Origin: Geothrix edaphica
Lineage (GTDB): Bacteria; Acidobacteriota; Holophagae; Holophagales; Holophagaceae
NCBI RefSeq assembly: GCF_030268045.1
Contig: NZ_BSDC01000002.1
Coordinates: forward strand, 496,001-560,000
Length of the DNA stretch: 64,000 nt
Direction of reading: 5' to 3'
This document shows, piece by piece, positions 1 through 10,211 of this stretch. The position numbers were made by a program, and so were the translations under genes. The notes under the pieces are model-generated. The model was not told where the DNA came from. It was given only the letters and a program-made list of their open reading frames with translations, and ran no database searches. Within the stretch, counting starts at the first letter, position 1. Every line of letters starts with the position of its first letter.

Positions 1-1551
1 CTGTCCCGGTGGCCCGTGAACCGGGGCAAGGGCGCGGCCGTGGTGGAGGCCCTCCGCCGCGCCCGGGCCGAGGGCTTCACCCATGCCCTCCAGGTGGATG
101 CGGACGGCCAGCACGATGCCGCCGCGGTCGCCCCGTTCCTGGTGCTCGGCGAGGCGCGGCCGGACGCCGTCATCGCCGGAGTGCCGGTCTACGATGCCTC
201 CGTGCCCGCCGCCCGGAAATTCGGCCGCCGCTTCACCCATGCCTGGGTCTGGCTGGAGACCCTCTCCTTCGACATCGGGGACTCCCTCTGCGGCTTCCGG
301 CTCTATCCCCTCGAAGCCGTGGGCCGGCTCCTCGCGCACACCACCCTGCCGGCCCGCATGGACTTCGACACGGCGGCCATCGTGCGCCTCCACTGGGCGG
401 GGGTGCCGGTGGTGAACGCCCCGGTCCGGGTGGTCTATCCCGAGGACGGCGTCTCCCACTTCCACCTGGTCCGCGACAACCTGCGGCTGACGCGGATGCA
501 CACCCGGCTGGTGCTGGGCATGCTCCTCCGCCTGCCGGTCCTGCTTGGGCGGCGCTTCCGGCGCGAGGCCCCCCGGGACCACCGGTGGACCAGGATCCGG
601 GAGCGGGGCACGGCCCTCGGCCTGCGCACCGCCCACCTGATCTTCCGCCTGACGGGGGCACGCGGCCTCCGCTGGCTCACGGAGATCCTGGCCGCCTATT
701 TCTTCCTGACGGGCCGCGCCGCGCGCCGGGCCTCGAGCCAGTACCTCGACCGCCTCTTCCGCCATGCGGGGCCCCTCCCGGACCTGCCCGTGAAACCCGG
801 GCTCCGGGCCCAGTACCGGCACATCCGGACCTTCGCCCTCTCCTATGTGGACCGCTTCCTGGCCTGGATGGACGCCAGCGACGCCGAGCTGGTCTTCCCC
901 GAAGAGCAGGCCTTCCAGGACCTCATCCGCTCGGGCCGCGGCGCCCTCTTCCTCAGCGCCCACCTGGGCCACCTGGACATGCTGCGGGGCCTCGGCGCCG
1001 CCCGCGGGATTCAAGGCCTGAACGCGGTGATCTACTCTGAGCACGTCATCCGGTTCCAGGAGCTCCTGGGGCGGATCAATCCGAACTACAACGCCAACCT
1101 GATCCATGTGGCGGAGGCCGGACCCGAGACCGCCCTGCTGCTGGAGGAGCGCATCGCCCGAGGGGAGAGCCTCTTCATCGTCGGAGACCGCCCCCCCGCC
1201 TCCGAGAATGGCCGCACCCTGGACATCCCCTTCCTGGGGCGGGACGCGCCGTTCCCCATCGGCCCCCTCTTCCTGGCGCACCTGCTCCAGTGCCCCGTCT
1301 ACCTCTTCTTCTGCATCAAGGACGGCCCCCGGTACCGGATCCACATGGAGCCCTTCGCCGAGCGCGTGGACCTGCCGCGGAAGGGGCGGGAGGTGGCCCT
1401 CCGCAGCTGGCTCGGGCGGTATGCCCAGGCCATCGAGGCGCGGTGCCGGGAGACGCCGTTCCAGTGGTTTAATTTCTATGACTTCTGGGGAGAGGCGGAG
1501 CCCCTTCCACTCCCGCCGATCGCACCGCCCGCCGGATCCCCCCGACCATGA
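1..1551 (+). CDS. Glycosyltransferase family 2 / lipid A-type acyltransferase fusion (5' partial)
   Basis: The reading frame is open from base 1, so the N-terminus lies outside the window. The first visible residues (NRGKGAA, then VDADGQHD) are the nucleotide-sugar and DxD-like motifs of GT2 enzymes, so the GTG at 16 is internal and not the start. About 180 residues of GT2 are followed by an LpxL/HtrB-like acyltransferase domain, with SAHLGHLDM as the HxxxxD-type catalytic motif and a GDRPP motif further on. This GT2-LPLAT architecture is known from aryl-polyene and flexirubin clusters, where it is thought to help build the lipid anchor at the inner membrane. Its stop overlaps the thioesterase start (ATGA), and the five following genes support that assignment. 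Confidence 0.85.
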   Translation: MSRWPVNRGKGAAVVEALRRARAEGFTHALQVDADGQHDAAAVAPFLVLGEARPDAVIAGVPVYDASVPAARKFGRRFTHAWVWLETLSFDIGDSLCGFRLYPLEAVGRLLAHTTLPARMDFDTAAIVRLHWAGVPVVNAPVRVVYPEDGVSHFHLVRDNLRLTRMHTRLVLGMLLRLPVLLGRRFRREAPRDHRWTRIRERGTALGLRTAHLIFRLTGARGLRWLTEILAAYFFLTGRAARRASSQYLDRLFRHAGPLPDLPVKPGLRAQYRHIRTFALSYVDRFLAWMDASDAELVFPEEQAFQDLIRSGRGALFLSAHLGHLDMLRGLGAARGIQGLNAVIYSEHVIRFQELLGRINPNYNANLIHVAEAGPETALLLEERIARGESLFIVGDRPPASENGRTLDIPFLGRDAPFPIGPLFLAHLLQCPVYLFFCIKDGPRYRIHMEPFAERVDLPRKGREVALRSWLGRYAQAIEARCRETPFQWFNFYDFWGEAEPLPLPPIAPPAGSPRP

Positions 1552-1964
1552 CCTTCCTGCAGACTTCCGTGAGCCTGGAAATCCCCTTCCATGATGTGGA
1601 TTCGATGGGGGTCGTCTGGCATGGGCACTACCTGAAATATTTCGAGATCGCCCGCACCGCCCTCATGCGCCGCGCCGGTCTGGACGTGGCCGACATGCTG
1701 GCCAGCGGGTGCGCCTGGCCCGTGGTCACCTGCGAGGTGAAGTACATCCGCCCCCTCCGCTACGGTCAGCGGATCCTGGTGGAGGCCCGGCTCGAGGAGT
1801 ACGAGGCCCGCATCGGCATCGCCTACACCGTGCGCGACGAGGCCACCGGCGAGCGCCTCACCCGGGGCCGAACCCGGCAGCTGCCCGTCGATTCGGCCAC
1901 CGGGGAGCTCTGCCCGGGAACCCCCCTTGGCATGGTCGCCGCCATCGAGCGGGCCCTCCCATGA
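1548..1964 (+). CDS. Acyl-CoA/ACP thioesterase, 4HBT hotdog fold (YbgC-like)
   Basis: This 138-residue single hotdog domain carries the 4-hydroxybenzoyl-CoA thioesterase signature near its N-terminus: DVDSMGVVWHGHYLKYFE, with the catalytic Asp in the usual D-x-x-G-V-V-x-H-x-x-Y context. Length is normal for YbgC/FadM-type enzymes. It overlaps the upstream fusion gene and the downstream ketosynthase by four bases each (ATGA), so it is translationally coupled within the polyene operon. A role in releasing or editing acyl intermediates of the pathway is inferred from context; the substrate is unknown. Confidence 0.85.
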   Translation: MTFLQTSVSLEIPFHDVDSMGVVWHGHYLKYFEIARTALMRRAGLDVADMLASGCAWPVVTCEVKYIRPLRYGQRILVEARLEEYEARIGIAYTVRDEATGERLTRGRTRQLPVDSATGELCPGTPLGMVAAIERALP

Positions 1965-3154
1965 CGCCGGTCGCGCCCTGCCACCTCTCCGCCCTGGGTC
2001 TTGTGAACGCGCTGGGGCGGGGGAAGCGTGAGGTGGCCGCGGGGCTGCTGTGCGGAGACACCTCGGGCCTGGTGGACGAAGAGGGCTGGCTGCCCGGACG
2101 GACGGCCCGCGTGGGACGGGTGCGGGGAGCCCTGGAGGCACTGCCGGAGCGCTTCGCCGCCGACGATTCCCGCAACACCCGTCTGCTCCTCCTCGCCCTG
2201 GAGGAGATCCGCGCCGAGGTGGACCGGGAGATCAGCCGTCACGGCACCCACCGCGTCGGCGTGGTGCTCGGCACCAGCACCTCCGGCATCGAGGCCGCCG
2301 AGCGGGCCGTCGCCCATCATCAGCAGCACCACACCCTGCCCGCCGGCTTCCACTACCGGCAGCAGGAGATCGGCCGACTGGCCCCCTTCCTGGCGGAATT
2401 CCTGGGGCTCCAGGGGCCGGCGATCACGGTGTCCACGGCCTGCACCTCCAGCGGCAAGGCCCTGGTCACGGCCCGGAACCTGCTCCGGCTGGGCCTCTGC
2501 GATGCCGTGATCACCGGCGGTGCGGACTCCCTCTGCCGGCTGACCCTCAACGGGTTCGCCTCCCTCGAATCCGTCTCCCCGGGCCCCTGCAATCCCATGA
2601 GCCGGAACCGCGCCGGCATCAACGTGGGCGAAGGGGCGGCCCTCTTCATCCTCCGGAAGGAACCCGCGGCGGTGGCCCTGCTGGGGGCCGGCGCTTCCAG
2701 CGACGCCCATCACATCTCCTCGCCCGATCCCTCCGGTGCCGGCGCGGAGGCTGCCATGCGCGCGGCCCTGGCCGAGGCGGGCCCGGACGTGGCGGTGGGC
2801 TACCTCAACCTGCACGCCACGGCCACGGCGAAGAACGACGAGATGGAGAGCCGCGCCACCCAGGTCGTCTTCCCCGCCGGGATCGCCTGCAGCGGCACCA
2901 AGCCCCTCACCGGACACCTGCTCGGCGCCGCCGCGGCCACGGAGTTGGCGTTCTGCTGGCTCCTGGCCCAGGAGGCCTGGAATCCCGACGGGCTCCTGCC
3001 GCCCCACCGCTGGGACGGGGAGGCCGACCGGGACCTGCCGGCCCTGGACCTCGTGACCGACGGCGCAGCCTTCCGGGGAGCGCGGATCTGCATGTCCAAC
3101 GCCTTCGCCTTCGGCGGCAACAACCTCAGCCTGATCCTGGGACCCGCCCGATGA
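1961..3154 (+). CDS. Beta-ketoacyl-ACP synthase (ApeO-like)
   Basis: This 397-residue FabF-family ketosynthase has the thiolase-fold triad: Cys161 in STACTSSGK, His285 in LNLHATATAK and His319 in PLTGHLLGA. The in-frame open region extends upstream, but the ATG at 1961 overlaps the thioesterase stop (ATGA) and begins a normal KS N-terminus. The order KS, hotdog dehydratase, ketoreductase, KS matches the apeO-apeP-apeQ-apeR segment of aryl-polyene clusters, where these enzymes iteratively extend and desaturate an aryl-primed chain on an ACP. The exact subfamily cannot be fixed by eye. ACP, chain-length factor and ammonia-lyase genes, if present, lie left of the window. Confidence 0.85.
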   Translation: MTPVAPCHLSALGLVNALGRGKREVAAGLLCGDTSGLVDEEGWLPGRTARVGRVRGALEALPERFAADDSRNTRLLLLALEEIRAEVDREISRHGTHRVGVVLGTSTSGIEAAERAVAHHQQHHTLPAGFHYRQQEIGRLAPFLAEFLGLQGPAITVSTACTSSGKALVTARNLLRLGLCDAVITGGADSLCRLTLNGFASLESVSPGPCNPMSRNRAGINVGEGAALFILRKEPAAVALLGAGASSDAHHISSPDPSGAGAEAAMRAALAEAGPDVAVGYLNLHATATAKNDEMESRATQVVFPAGIACSGTKPLTGHLLGAAAATELAFCWLLAQEAWNPDGLLPPHRWDGEADRDLPALDLVTDGAAFRGARICMSNAFAFGGNNLSLILGPAR

Positions 3155-3579
3155 CCGAAAACCCGCTCCCCGCCGAAGCGCTGCTTCCGCATCGTGGCCC
3201 CTCCCTGCTCCTGCACCGGATCCTCGACCTCTCCGAGGAGCACTGCCTCGCCAGCGCGCGGGTGGAGCCCGGCGCCTGGTACCTCGATGACCGCGGCGCG
3301 GCCCCGGCCTGGCTCGCCCTCGAGTGGATGGCCCAGGCGGCCGCGGCCTTCAGCGGGAACCGCCACCTCCAGGCGGGCCGCGCGCCCCGCATCGGCTTCC
3401 TGCTGGGCACCCGCCGGTTCGAGGCGATGGTGCCGACCTTCCCCCTTGGCACCGAGTTCGAGGTGGAGGCCCGGCTCATCTTCCTCGACGAGGCCGGCCC
3501 CAGCGCCTTCTCCTGCCAGGTCCGGCGTGGGGCCGAAACCCTCGCCCGTGCTACGTTGAAAGCCGTCGAAGCCCCATGA
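3151..3579 (+). CDS. Hotdog 3-hydroxyacyl-ACP dehydratase (ApeP-like)
   Basis: This 142-residue protein begins with LLPHRGPSLLLHRIL, the PHR..ML-type start of FabZ/ApeP-like hotdog dehydratases, with the catalytic His in that motif. Near residues 55-65 is a LALEWMAQAAAAF helix equivalent to the hot-dog helix with its acidic residue. It is coupled to both neighbours by overlapping start/stop codons. Within an APE pathway it would dehydrate the 3-hydroxyacyl intermediate to install each double bond of the conjugated polyene. Assignment to the ApeP family rests on the motif plus gene order. Confidence 0.8.
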   Translation: MTENPLPAEALLPHRGPSLLLHRILDLSEEHCLASARVEPGAWYLDDRGAAPAWLALEWMAQAAAAFSGNRHLQAGRAPRIGFLLGTRRFEAMVPTFPLGTEFEVEARLIFLDEAGPSAFSCQVRRGAETLARATLKAVEAP

Positions 3580-4322
3580 ACGAACCCTCCTCCCAACCCC
3601 CCAGGAACGCGCTCGTCACGGGCGGCAGCGGCCGCATCGGCCGGGCCATCGCCCGTCAGTTGGCCCGGGACGGCTACCGTGTGACCGTGCACTGCCGCAG
3701 CCGCGTGGACGAGGCCCAGGCCGTGGTGGACGCCATTTGCGCGGAGGGCGGCCAGGCCGACTGGATCGCCTTCGACGTGGCCGACCGCGCGGAAGCGGCC
3801 CGCTGCCTGGAGGCGAAGGTCGCCGCCGACGGCCCCTACCACTGCATCGTCTGCAATGCGGGCATCACTCGGGACGGCGCCTTCCCGGCCCTCAGCGGCG
3901 AGGACTGGGACCTGGTCCTGGGCGTGGGGCTCGATGGCTTCTTCAACGTGGTCCAGCCCCTCCTCATCCCGATGATCAAGACCCGCAAGGGGGGGCGCAT
4001 TGTCTGCATCTCCAGCGTCTCCGGGGTGGTGGGAAACCGCGGTCAGGTGAACTACAGCGCCGCCAAGGCGGGCCTCATCGGTGCCGCCAAGGCCCTGGCC
4101 GTCGAGCTGGCCAGCCGCGGGATCACCGTGAACTGCATCGCGCCCGGCCTGATCGAATCGGAGCTGGTGGATGAGCTCGTGCTCGAACATGCCCTGAAGG
4201 CCATCCCCATGGACCGGGTCGGCCAGCCCGAGGACGTGGCCTCCCTGGCGGGCTTCCTCTGCTCGGACGCCGCGGGCTATATCACGCGCCAGGTCATCGG
4301 CGTGAACGGGGGACTGGTCTGA
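3576..4322 (+). CDS. 3-oxoacyl-ACP reductase, SDR family (ApeQ/FabG-like)
   Basis: This 248-residue classical short-chain dehydrogenase/reductase has the cofactor motif VTGGSGRIGRAIA near residue 15, the NAG motif (CNAGITRDGAF) and the catalytic Ser followed by YSAAKAG (YxxxK). The IAPGLIESE loop after strand beta-6 is typical of FabG. The Arg in the TGGSGRIGR region and the HCRSR that ends strand 2 suggest NADPH preference. The ATG at 3576 overlaps the dehydratase stop. In the polyene pathway it would reduce the 3-oxo group after each condensation. Fatty-acid FabG is the alternative, but the operon argues for the secondary pathway. Confidence 0.88.
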   Translation: MNEPSSQPPRNALVTGGSGRIGRAIARQLARDGYRVTVHCRSRVDEAQAVVDAICAEGGQADWIAFDVADRAEAARCLEAKVAADGPYHCIVCNAGITRDGAFPALSGEDWDLVLGVGLDGFFNVVQPLLIPMIKTRKGGRIVCISSVSGVVGNRGQVNYSAAKAGLIGAAKALAVELASRGITVNCIAPGLIESELVDELVLEHALKAIPMDRVGQPEDVASLAGFLCSDAAGYITRQVIGVNGGLV

Positions 4323-5551
4323 TGCGGCGGGTGGTGGTGACGGGCATGGGGGGCGTCACCCCCTTCGGCGAGACCTGGGAGGCCATCGACCGCGCGGTCT
4401 CCGCCGGGCGGAGCGGCGTGAAGGTCATGCGGGAATGGGATCAGTATCCCGAGATCCAGACCCGCCTCGGGGTGCCCATCGAGGGCTTCGAGGTGCCGGC
4501 CCACTATCCCCGGAAGATGGTGCGCTCCATGGGCCGCGTGGCCCTCCTGGGGGTCCGCGCCACGGAACTGGCCCTGCGGGATGCCGGGCTCCTGGATGAC
4601 GCGATCCTGCGCGGCGGCCGCGTCGGCGTGGCCTACGGCTCCTCCTTCGGCAGCGTGGATCCCATCGTGTCCCTGGGCCGCAGCCTGGCATCGGGACGCA
4701 TCGGCGGCCTCAGCGCCACGGGCTACATCCAGGCCATGAGCCACACGGCCGCCGTCAACATCGGGGTGTACTTCGGCCTCACGGGACGCGTCATCCCCAC
4801 CAGCACCGCCTGCACCAGCAGCAGCCAGGCCATCGGCTACGCCTACGAATCCATCCGGGAGGGCCGCCAGACCATCATGGTGTCCGGCGGCTCGGACGAG
4901 CTGTCGGTGTTCACGGCGGCGGTCTTCGACACCCTGTACGCCACCAGCCAGCGCAACGACGCCCCCGACCAGTCCCCCCGGCCCTTCGACCGGGACCGCG
5001 ACGGCCTGGTGGTGGGCGAGGGGGGCTGCACCCTCATCCTCGAGGACCGGGACCACGCCCTGGCCCGCGGGGCCCGCATCCACGCGGAGATCCTGGGCTT
5101 CGGGACCAACTCCGACGGCGCCCACATCACCCAGCCCCAGCAGTCCACCATGGCCGAGACCATGCGCCTGGCCCTGGCCGATGCCGGCCTCCCGGCCGAT
5201 GCCATCGGCTGGGTCAACGCCCACGGCACCGCCACCGAGTACGGCGACATCGCCGAGAGCCACGCCACCCGCGAGGTCTTCCAGAAGCGCGTGCCCATCA
5301 CCTCCTTCAAGAGCTACATGGGCCACCCCCTGGGCGCCTGCGGCTCCCTCGAAGCCTGGATGGGCATCGAGATGTCCCGGGCCGGGCGCATCGCCCCCAC
5401 CCTGAACCTGGTCGAGCCCGATCCCCGCTGCGCCGATCTGGATTACCTCCAGTTCACCCATCGCGACCTGGACGCGGCTTGTTTCATTTCCAACAATTTC
5501 GCCTTCGGCGGCATCAACACCTCCCTCGTGTTCCAGCGCGGGGATTCGTGA
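4322..5551 (+). CDS. Beta-ketoacyl-ACP synthase (ApeR-like)
   Basis: This 409-residue ketosynthase is paralogous to the one at 1961, with Cys164 in STACTSSSQA, His301 in NAHGTATEYGD and His335 in YMGHPLGA. It starts at an ATG that shares one base with the ketoreductase stop (TGATG). It is the last gene of the run; about 60 bases separate it from the next gene. Two ketosynthases around a dehydratase and reductase is the arrangement seen in aryl-polyene clusters. Both enzymes retain the full triad, so neither is a chain-length-factor (Cys-less) subunit. Confidence 0.85.
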   Translation: MRRVVVTGMGGVTPFGETWEAIDRAVSAGRSGVKVMREWDQYPEIQTRLGVPIEGFEVPAHYPRKMVRSMGRVALLGVRATELALRDAGLLDDAILRGGRVGVAYGSSFGSVDPIVSLGRSLASGRIGGLSATGYIQAMSHTAAVNIGVYFGLTGRVIPTSTACTSSSQAIGYAYESIREGRQTIMVSGGSDELSVFTAAVFDTLYATSQRNDAPDQSPRPFDRDRDGLVVGEGGCTLILEDRDHALARGARIHAEILGFGTNSDGAHITQPQQSTMAETMRLALADAGLPADAIGWVNAHGTATEYGDIAESHATREVFQKRVPITSFKSYMGHPLGACGSLEAWMGIEMSRAGRIAPTLNLVEPDPRCADLDYLQFTHRDLDAACFISNNFAFGGINTSLVFQRGDS

Positions 5552-5612
5552 CCGAATCGCAGAAGGGCCCCGGTAGCATGGCCGAAGGCTCGGATCGGGC
5601 CGGAGGTCTTTT

Positions 5613-7472
5613 ATGGATGCCATCACGTCTGTCCTTCGCCGCTGCGAAATCTTCTCGGGGCTGTCCGACGCCGACCTGGGCCTGATCGCCAAAGCCGCCC
5701 GCCGGCGCGAAGTCCCCGCGGGAACCCGCCTCTTCACCCAGGGTGAGCCCCGCAAGGGCGCCACGGTCATCGCCGAGGGCCGGGTCGAGATCACCCGCGA
5801 CAACGGCGAGGGCGCCGAGCCCGTGGTCATCCTGGGCCCCGGCGACGTGGCCGGCGAGCAGTCCTTCCTGGCCGTCAGCACCCACACGGCCACGGGCGCG
5901 GCCCTCACCTCCGCGGTGCTGCTGGACCTGGACCGCGAAGCCGTCCTCCAGAGCCTCGGGCAGGATGGCGCCGCAGCCATCGCCGTGCTCAGCAAGGTCG
6001 CCAACGTCCTGCACCAGCGCATCCTCTACTCGGCCACGCCCCGCACCGGCCGGGAGCAGGCCTACGCCAGCGGCCGCACCCGCCGCGAATCCGACCTCAT
6101 CGGCCCCCTGGACGTGCCCGAGGACGCCCTCTTCGGCGTGCAGACCCTGCGCGCCGTGCACAACTTCCCCATCACGGGCACGCCCACCAGCCACTTTCCG
6201 GCCATGATCCGCGCCCTGGCCATGGTGAAGCAGGCCGCGGCCCGAGCCAACGCCCGCCTGGGCCTGCTGGACCCGGCCATCGCCGATGCCATCGACCGCG
6301 CCTCGCAGGAGATCATCGACGGGCACTGGCACGGCCACTTCCCCACGGACATGGTGCAGGGCGGCGCGGGCACCTCCACGAACATGAACGCCAACGAGGT
6401 CATCGCCAACCGCGCCCTGGAGCTGCTGGGCCACAAGCGGGGCGACTACGGACATTGCCACCCCAACGATCACGTGAACCTGGGCCAGAGCACCAACGAC
6501 GTCTACCCCACCGCTCTGCGCCTCAGCACCATCTTCATGCTGAAGAACCTGCTGGACGCCATGGAACGCCTGAAGGCCGCCCTCCACGCCAAGGGCCGCG
6601 AGTTCTCCGATGTCATCAAGATGGGCCGCACCCAGCTGCAGGACGCCGTGCCCATGACGCTCGGCCAGGAGTTCGAGGCCTACGCGGTCACCACCGGCGA
6701 GGACATCCAGCGCCTGCAGGAGACCGCCCGCCTCTTCCTGGAGGTGAACATGGGCGGCACGGCCATCGGCACGGGCATCTGCGCCGATCCCAACTACCCC
6801 CAGGTGGTGGTGGAGGAGCTCCGGAAGGTGACGGGGCTGGAAATCCTGCTGGCGGAGAACCTCGTGGAGGCCACGCCGGACACCGGCGCCTTCGTCATGT
6901 TCTCGGGCGTGGTGAAGCGGGCCGCGGTGAAGCTCAGCAAGCTCTGCAACGACCTGCGCCTGCTCAGCAGCGGCCCCCGCTGCGGCTTCGGCGAGCTCAA
7001 CCTGCCCCCCATGCAGCCCGGCAGCAGCATCATGCCCGGCAAGGTGAACCCCGTGATCCCCGAGGTGGTGAACCAGGTGGCCTTCTCGGTCATCGGCAAC
7101 GACCTCACCATCACCCTGGCCGCCGAGGCCGGCCAGCTCCAACTGAACGTGATGGAACCCATCCTGGCCTACAGCCTCGCCACCAGCCTGCGCACCCTGA
7201 CAGCGGCCGTGAACGTGCTCACCACCAAGTGCATCGTGGGCATCACCGCCAACCGCGACCGCTGCCGCGACCTGGTGGAGCACAGCATCGGCATCGTCAC
7301 CGCCGTCATGCCCGCCATCGGCTACAAACGTGCCACCGAGGTGGCCAAGGAGGCCCTGGAGACCGGCGTGCCGGTCCGGGAGCTCATCCTCCGCAAGGGC
7401 TACCTCACCCCCGCGGAGCTGGACGAGGCCTTCAGCCTCGAGGCCATGACCCAGCCCCGGCCCATCCGCTAG
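5613..7472 (+). CDS. aspA: Aspartate ammonia-lyase with N-terminal cyclic nucleotide-binding domain
   Basis: This 619-residue fusion is longer than ordinary aspartase (about 470). Residues about 10-125 form a CRP-type cNMP-binding beta-roll (GLSDADL start; GEQSFLA at 81-87 as the phosphate-binding cassette). At the position of the cassette's phosphate-binding Arg there is His91/Thr92, so classical cAMP binding is doubtful. From about residue 155 the protein is a complete aspartase/fumarase-superfamily enzyme: TSTNMNANEV, HPNDHVNLGQSTND, and the catalytic loop GSSIMPGKVNP starting at residue 470. The expected reaction is L-aspartate to fumarate plus ammonia in the cytoplasm. No second frame or frameshift separates the domains. 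Aspartase rather than fumarase fits the HPNDHVN and QLQLNVMEP context, but kinetics are unproven. Confidence 0.85.
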   Translation: MDAITSVLRRCEIFSGLSDADLGLIAKAARRREVPAGTRLFTQGEPRKGATVIAEGRVEITRDNGEGAEPVVILGPGDVAGEQSFLAVSTHTATGAALTSAVLLDLDREAVLQSLGQDGAAAIAVLSKVANVLHQRILYSATPRTGREQAYASGRTRRESDLIGPLDVPEDALFGVQTLRAVHNFPITGTPTSHFPAMIRALAMVKQAAARANARLGLLDPAIADAIDRASQEIIDGHWHGHFPTDMVQGGAGTSTNMNANEVIANRALELLGHKRGDYGHCHPNDHVNLGQSTNDVYPTALRLSTIFMLKNLLDAMERLKAALHAKGREFSDVIKMGRTQLQDAVPMTLGQEFEAYAVTTGEDIQRLQETARLFLEVNMGGTAIGTGICADPNYPQVVVEELRKVTGLEILLAENLVEATPDTGAFVMFSGVVKRAAVKLSKLCNDLRLLSSGPRCGFGELNLPPMQPGSSIMPGKVNPVIPEVVNQVAFSVIGNDLTITLAAEAGQLQLNVMEPILAYSLATSLRTLTAAVNVLTTKCIVGITANRDRCRDLVEHSIGIVTAVMPAIGYKRATEVAKEALETGVPVRELILRKGYLTPAELDEAFSLEAMTQPRPIR

Positions 7473-7553
7473 GGCTTCCGGAGCCCGGCGCGGTTAAACT
7501 GACAGCTGATCCCCCAACGATCCGCTGCCCGTTTTCCGTGCCCGGGAGTCCCC

Positions 7554-9092
<1,539 letters not shown>

Positions 9093-9100
9093 GAGCATCC

Positions 9101-10186
9101 ATGCGTGCCGTCCTCCTCGTCCTCGCCACGCTCACCCTTGCCGCGCAGGACGAGCGCGCCTTCCTGGAATCCATGGCCCGCCTCGAACGGCAGGATCCCG
9201 CCGGGAAGAAGGATCTTGAGGACGGCAGCCCCCTCCGCGCCGGCGCCCTGGCCATGGATCCCGCCAAGGCGAATGAGAAGGACCGCTACGCCGCCGCCAC
9301 GTGGCTCTGGGCCACCAACCTGATCCGGGGGTTCCACCACGGCAAGGACCAGACCTACCTGCAGGCGGCCCGCGGGCAGGCCGATCTCCTGAAGGCCTGG
9401 TCGCTGCTGGAGGGCGTGGGGGGGGAGCTCGCCCGCTCCCGGGATGGCCTGCGGCTGGAACTGGCCTGGCGGCTCCTGGACCTGGGCCGGATGAGGACGG
9501 CCTATGCCGCCGTCTCCGGCCGCTCCGACCTGAATGTCCGCGAGCTCGTCCACTGCTTCTTCGTCTCCGCCCACCTCGGCGACTTGGCCGCCATGAAGAA
9601 GCACGCCCAGGCCCTCACGGCCCAGGGCGGGAAGCTGGAGGGCCTCCACGGGGCGGCCGAGGCCACCCTGACGATGTTCGACTACGAGTCGCTGCTCAAG
9701 GCCGTCGATGCCGGCCGACCGGGCCCGGCCGCAGGTCCCCTGGCGGTCCGGAGCCACCGCGTCTTCAGGCAGCGGGTGAAGATCCAGCGCATCTCCGGGG
9801 GCGACAAGGCCCTCCTGAAGGAGTCCGAGTCCTGGCCCCGGGATTGGGTGGCCAAGCCCGACGCGACCACGGGCCTCCTGCAGGTGGGTGCCGCGGCCCA
9901 CTGGGTCGAGGGCAGCGCCCAGCCGCCGGTGTCCGGCTTCCTCGACGCCACCCGGCTCTACCTCGTGGGATACCGCGAAGTCCAGGGCGAGGGCGGCGAT
10001 TCGGGCCGCCAGGACCAAGTGTGGGACCTGCACCCGGACCCCGGGACGCCCGGCCGGTGGCGCGGGACCAACACGCTCACGGTCTGGCGGGCGGGCGGAA
10101 ATCCGAAGGCCGGGCCCGCGCTCCAGGTGCAGTTCGAAGTGGAGTGGGACATGCGCGCCACGGAGACCTACCCCGAGACCCCCTGA
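9101..10186 (+). CDS. Exported protein of unknown function
   Basis: The ATG at 9101 follows AGGAGCATCC, a good ribosome-binding site. The N-terminus MRAVLLVLATLTLAAQ is a short signal peptide. The remaining 345 residues are soluble; the first half is alpha-helical and TPR-like (repeated ALAM, LARSR, LAWRLL segments), while the last third has beta-strand character with VYLVGYREVQ-type segments. No catalytic motif was recognised. It starts eight bases after the carboxyltransferase gene and is followed 25 bases on by another exported TPR protein, so the three are probably cotranscribed. No link between them is known. Confidence 0.7.
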   Translation: MRAVLLVLATLTLAAQDERAFLESMARLERQDPAGKKDLEDGSPLRAGALAMDPAKANEKDRYAAATWLWATNLIRGFHHGKDQTYLQAARGQADLLKAWSLLEGVGGELARSRDGLRLELAWRLLDLGRMRTAYAAVSGRSDLNVRELVHCFFVSAHLGDLAAMKKHAQALTAQGGKLEGLHGAAEATLTMFDYESLLKAVDAGRPGPAAGPLAVRSHRVFRQRVKIQRISGGDKALLKESESWPRDWVAKPDATTGLLQVGAAAHWVEGSAQPPVSGFLDATRLYLVGYREVQGEGGDSGRQDQVWDLHPDPGTPGRWRGTNTLTVWRAGGNPKAGPALQVQFEVEWDMRATETYPETP

Positions 10187-10211
10187 GCCCCGCTTTCCGG
10201 AGTGGCCCACC

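Noticed and set aside
7473-7490. Short inverted repeat after the aspartase gene as a terminator.
   Set aside because: Only a five-base stem with no U-tract; too weak to list.
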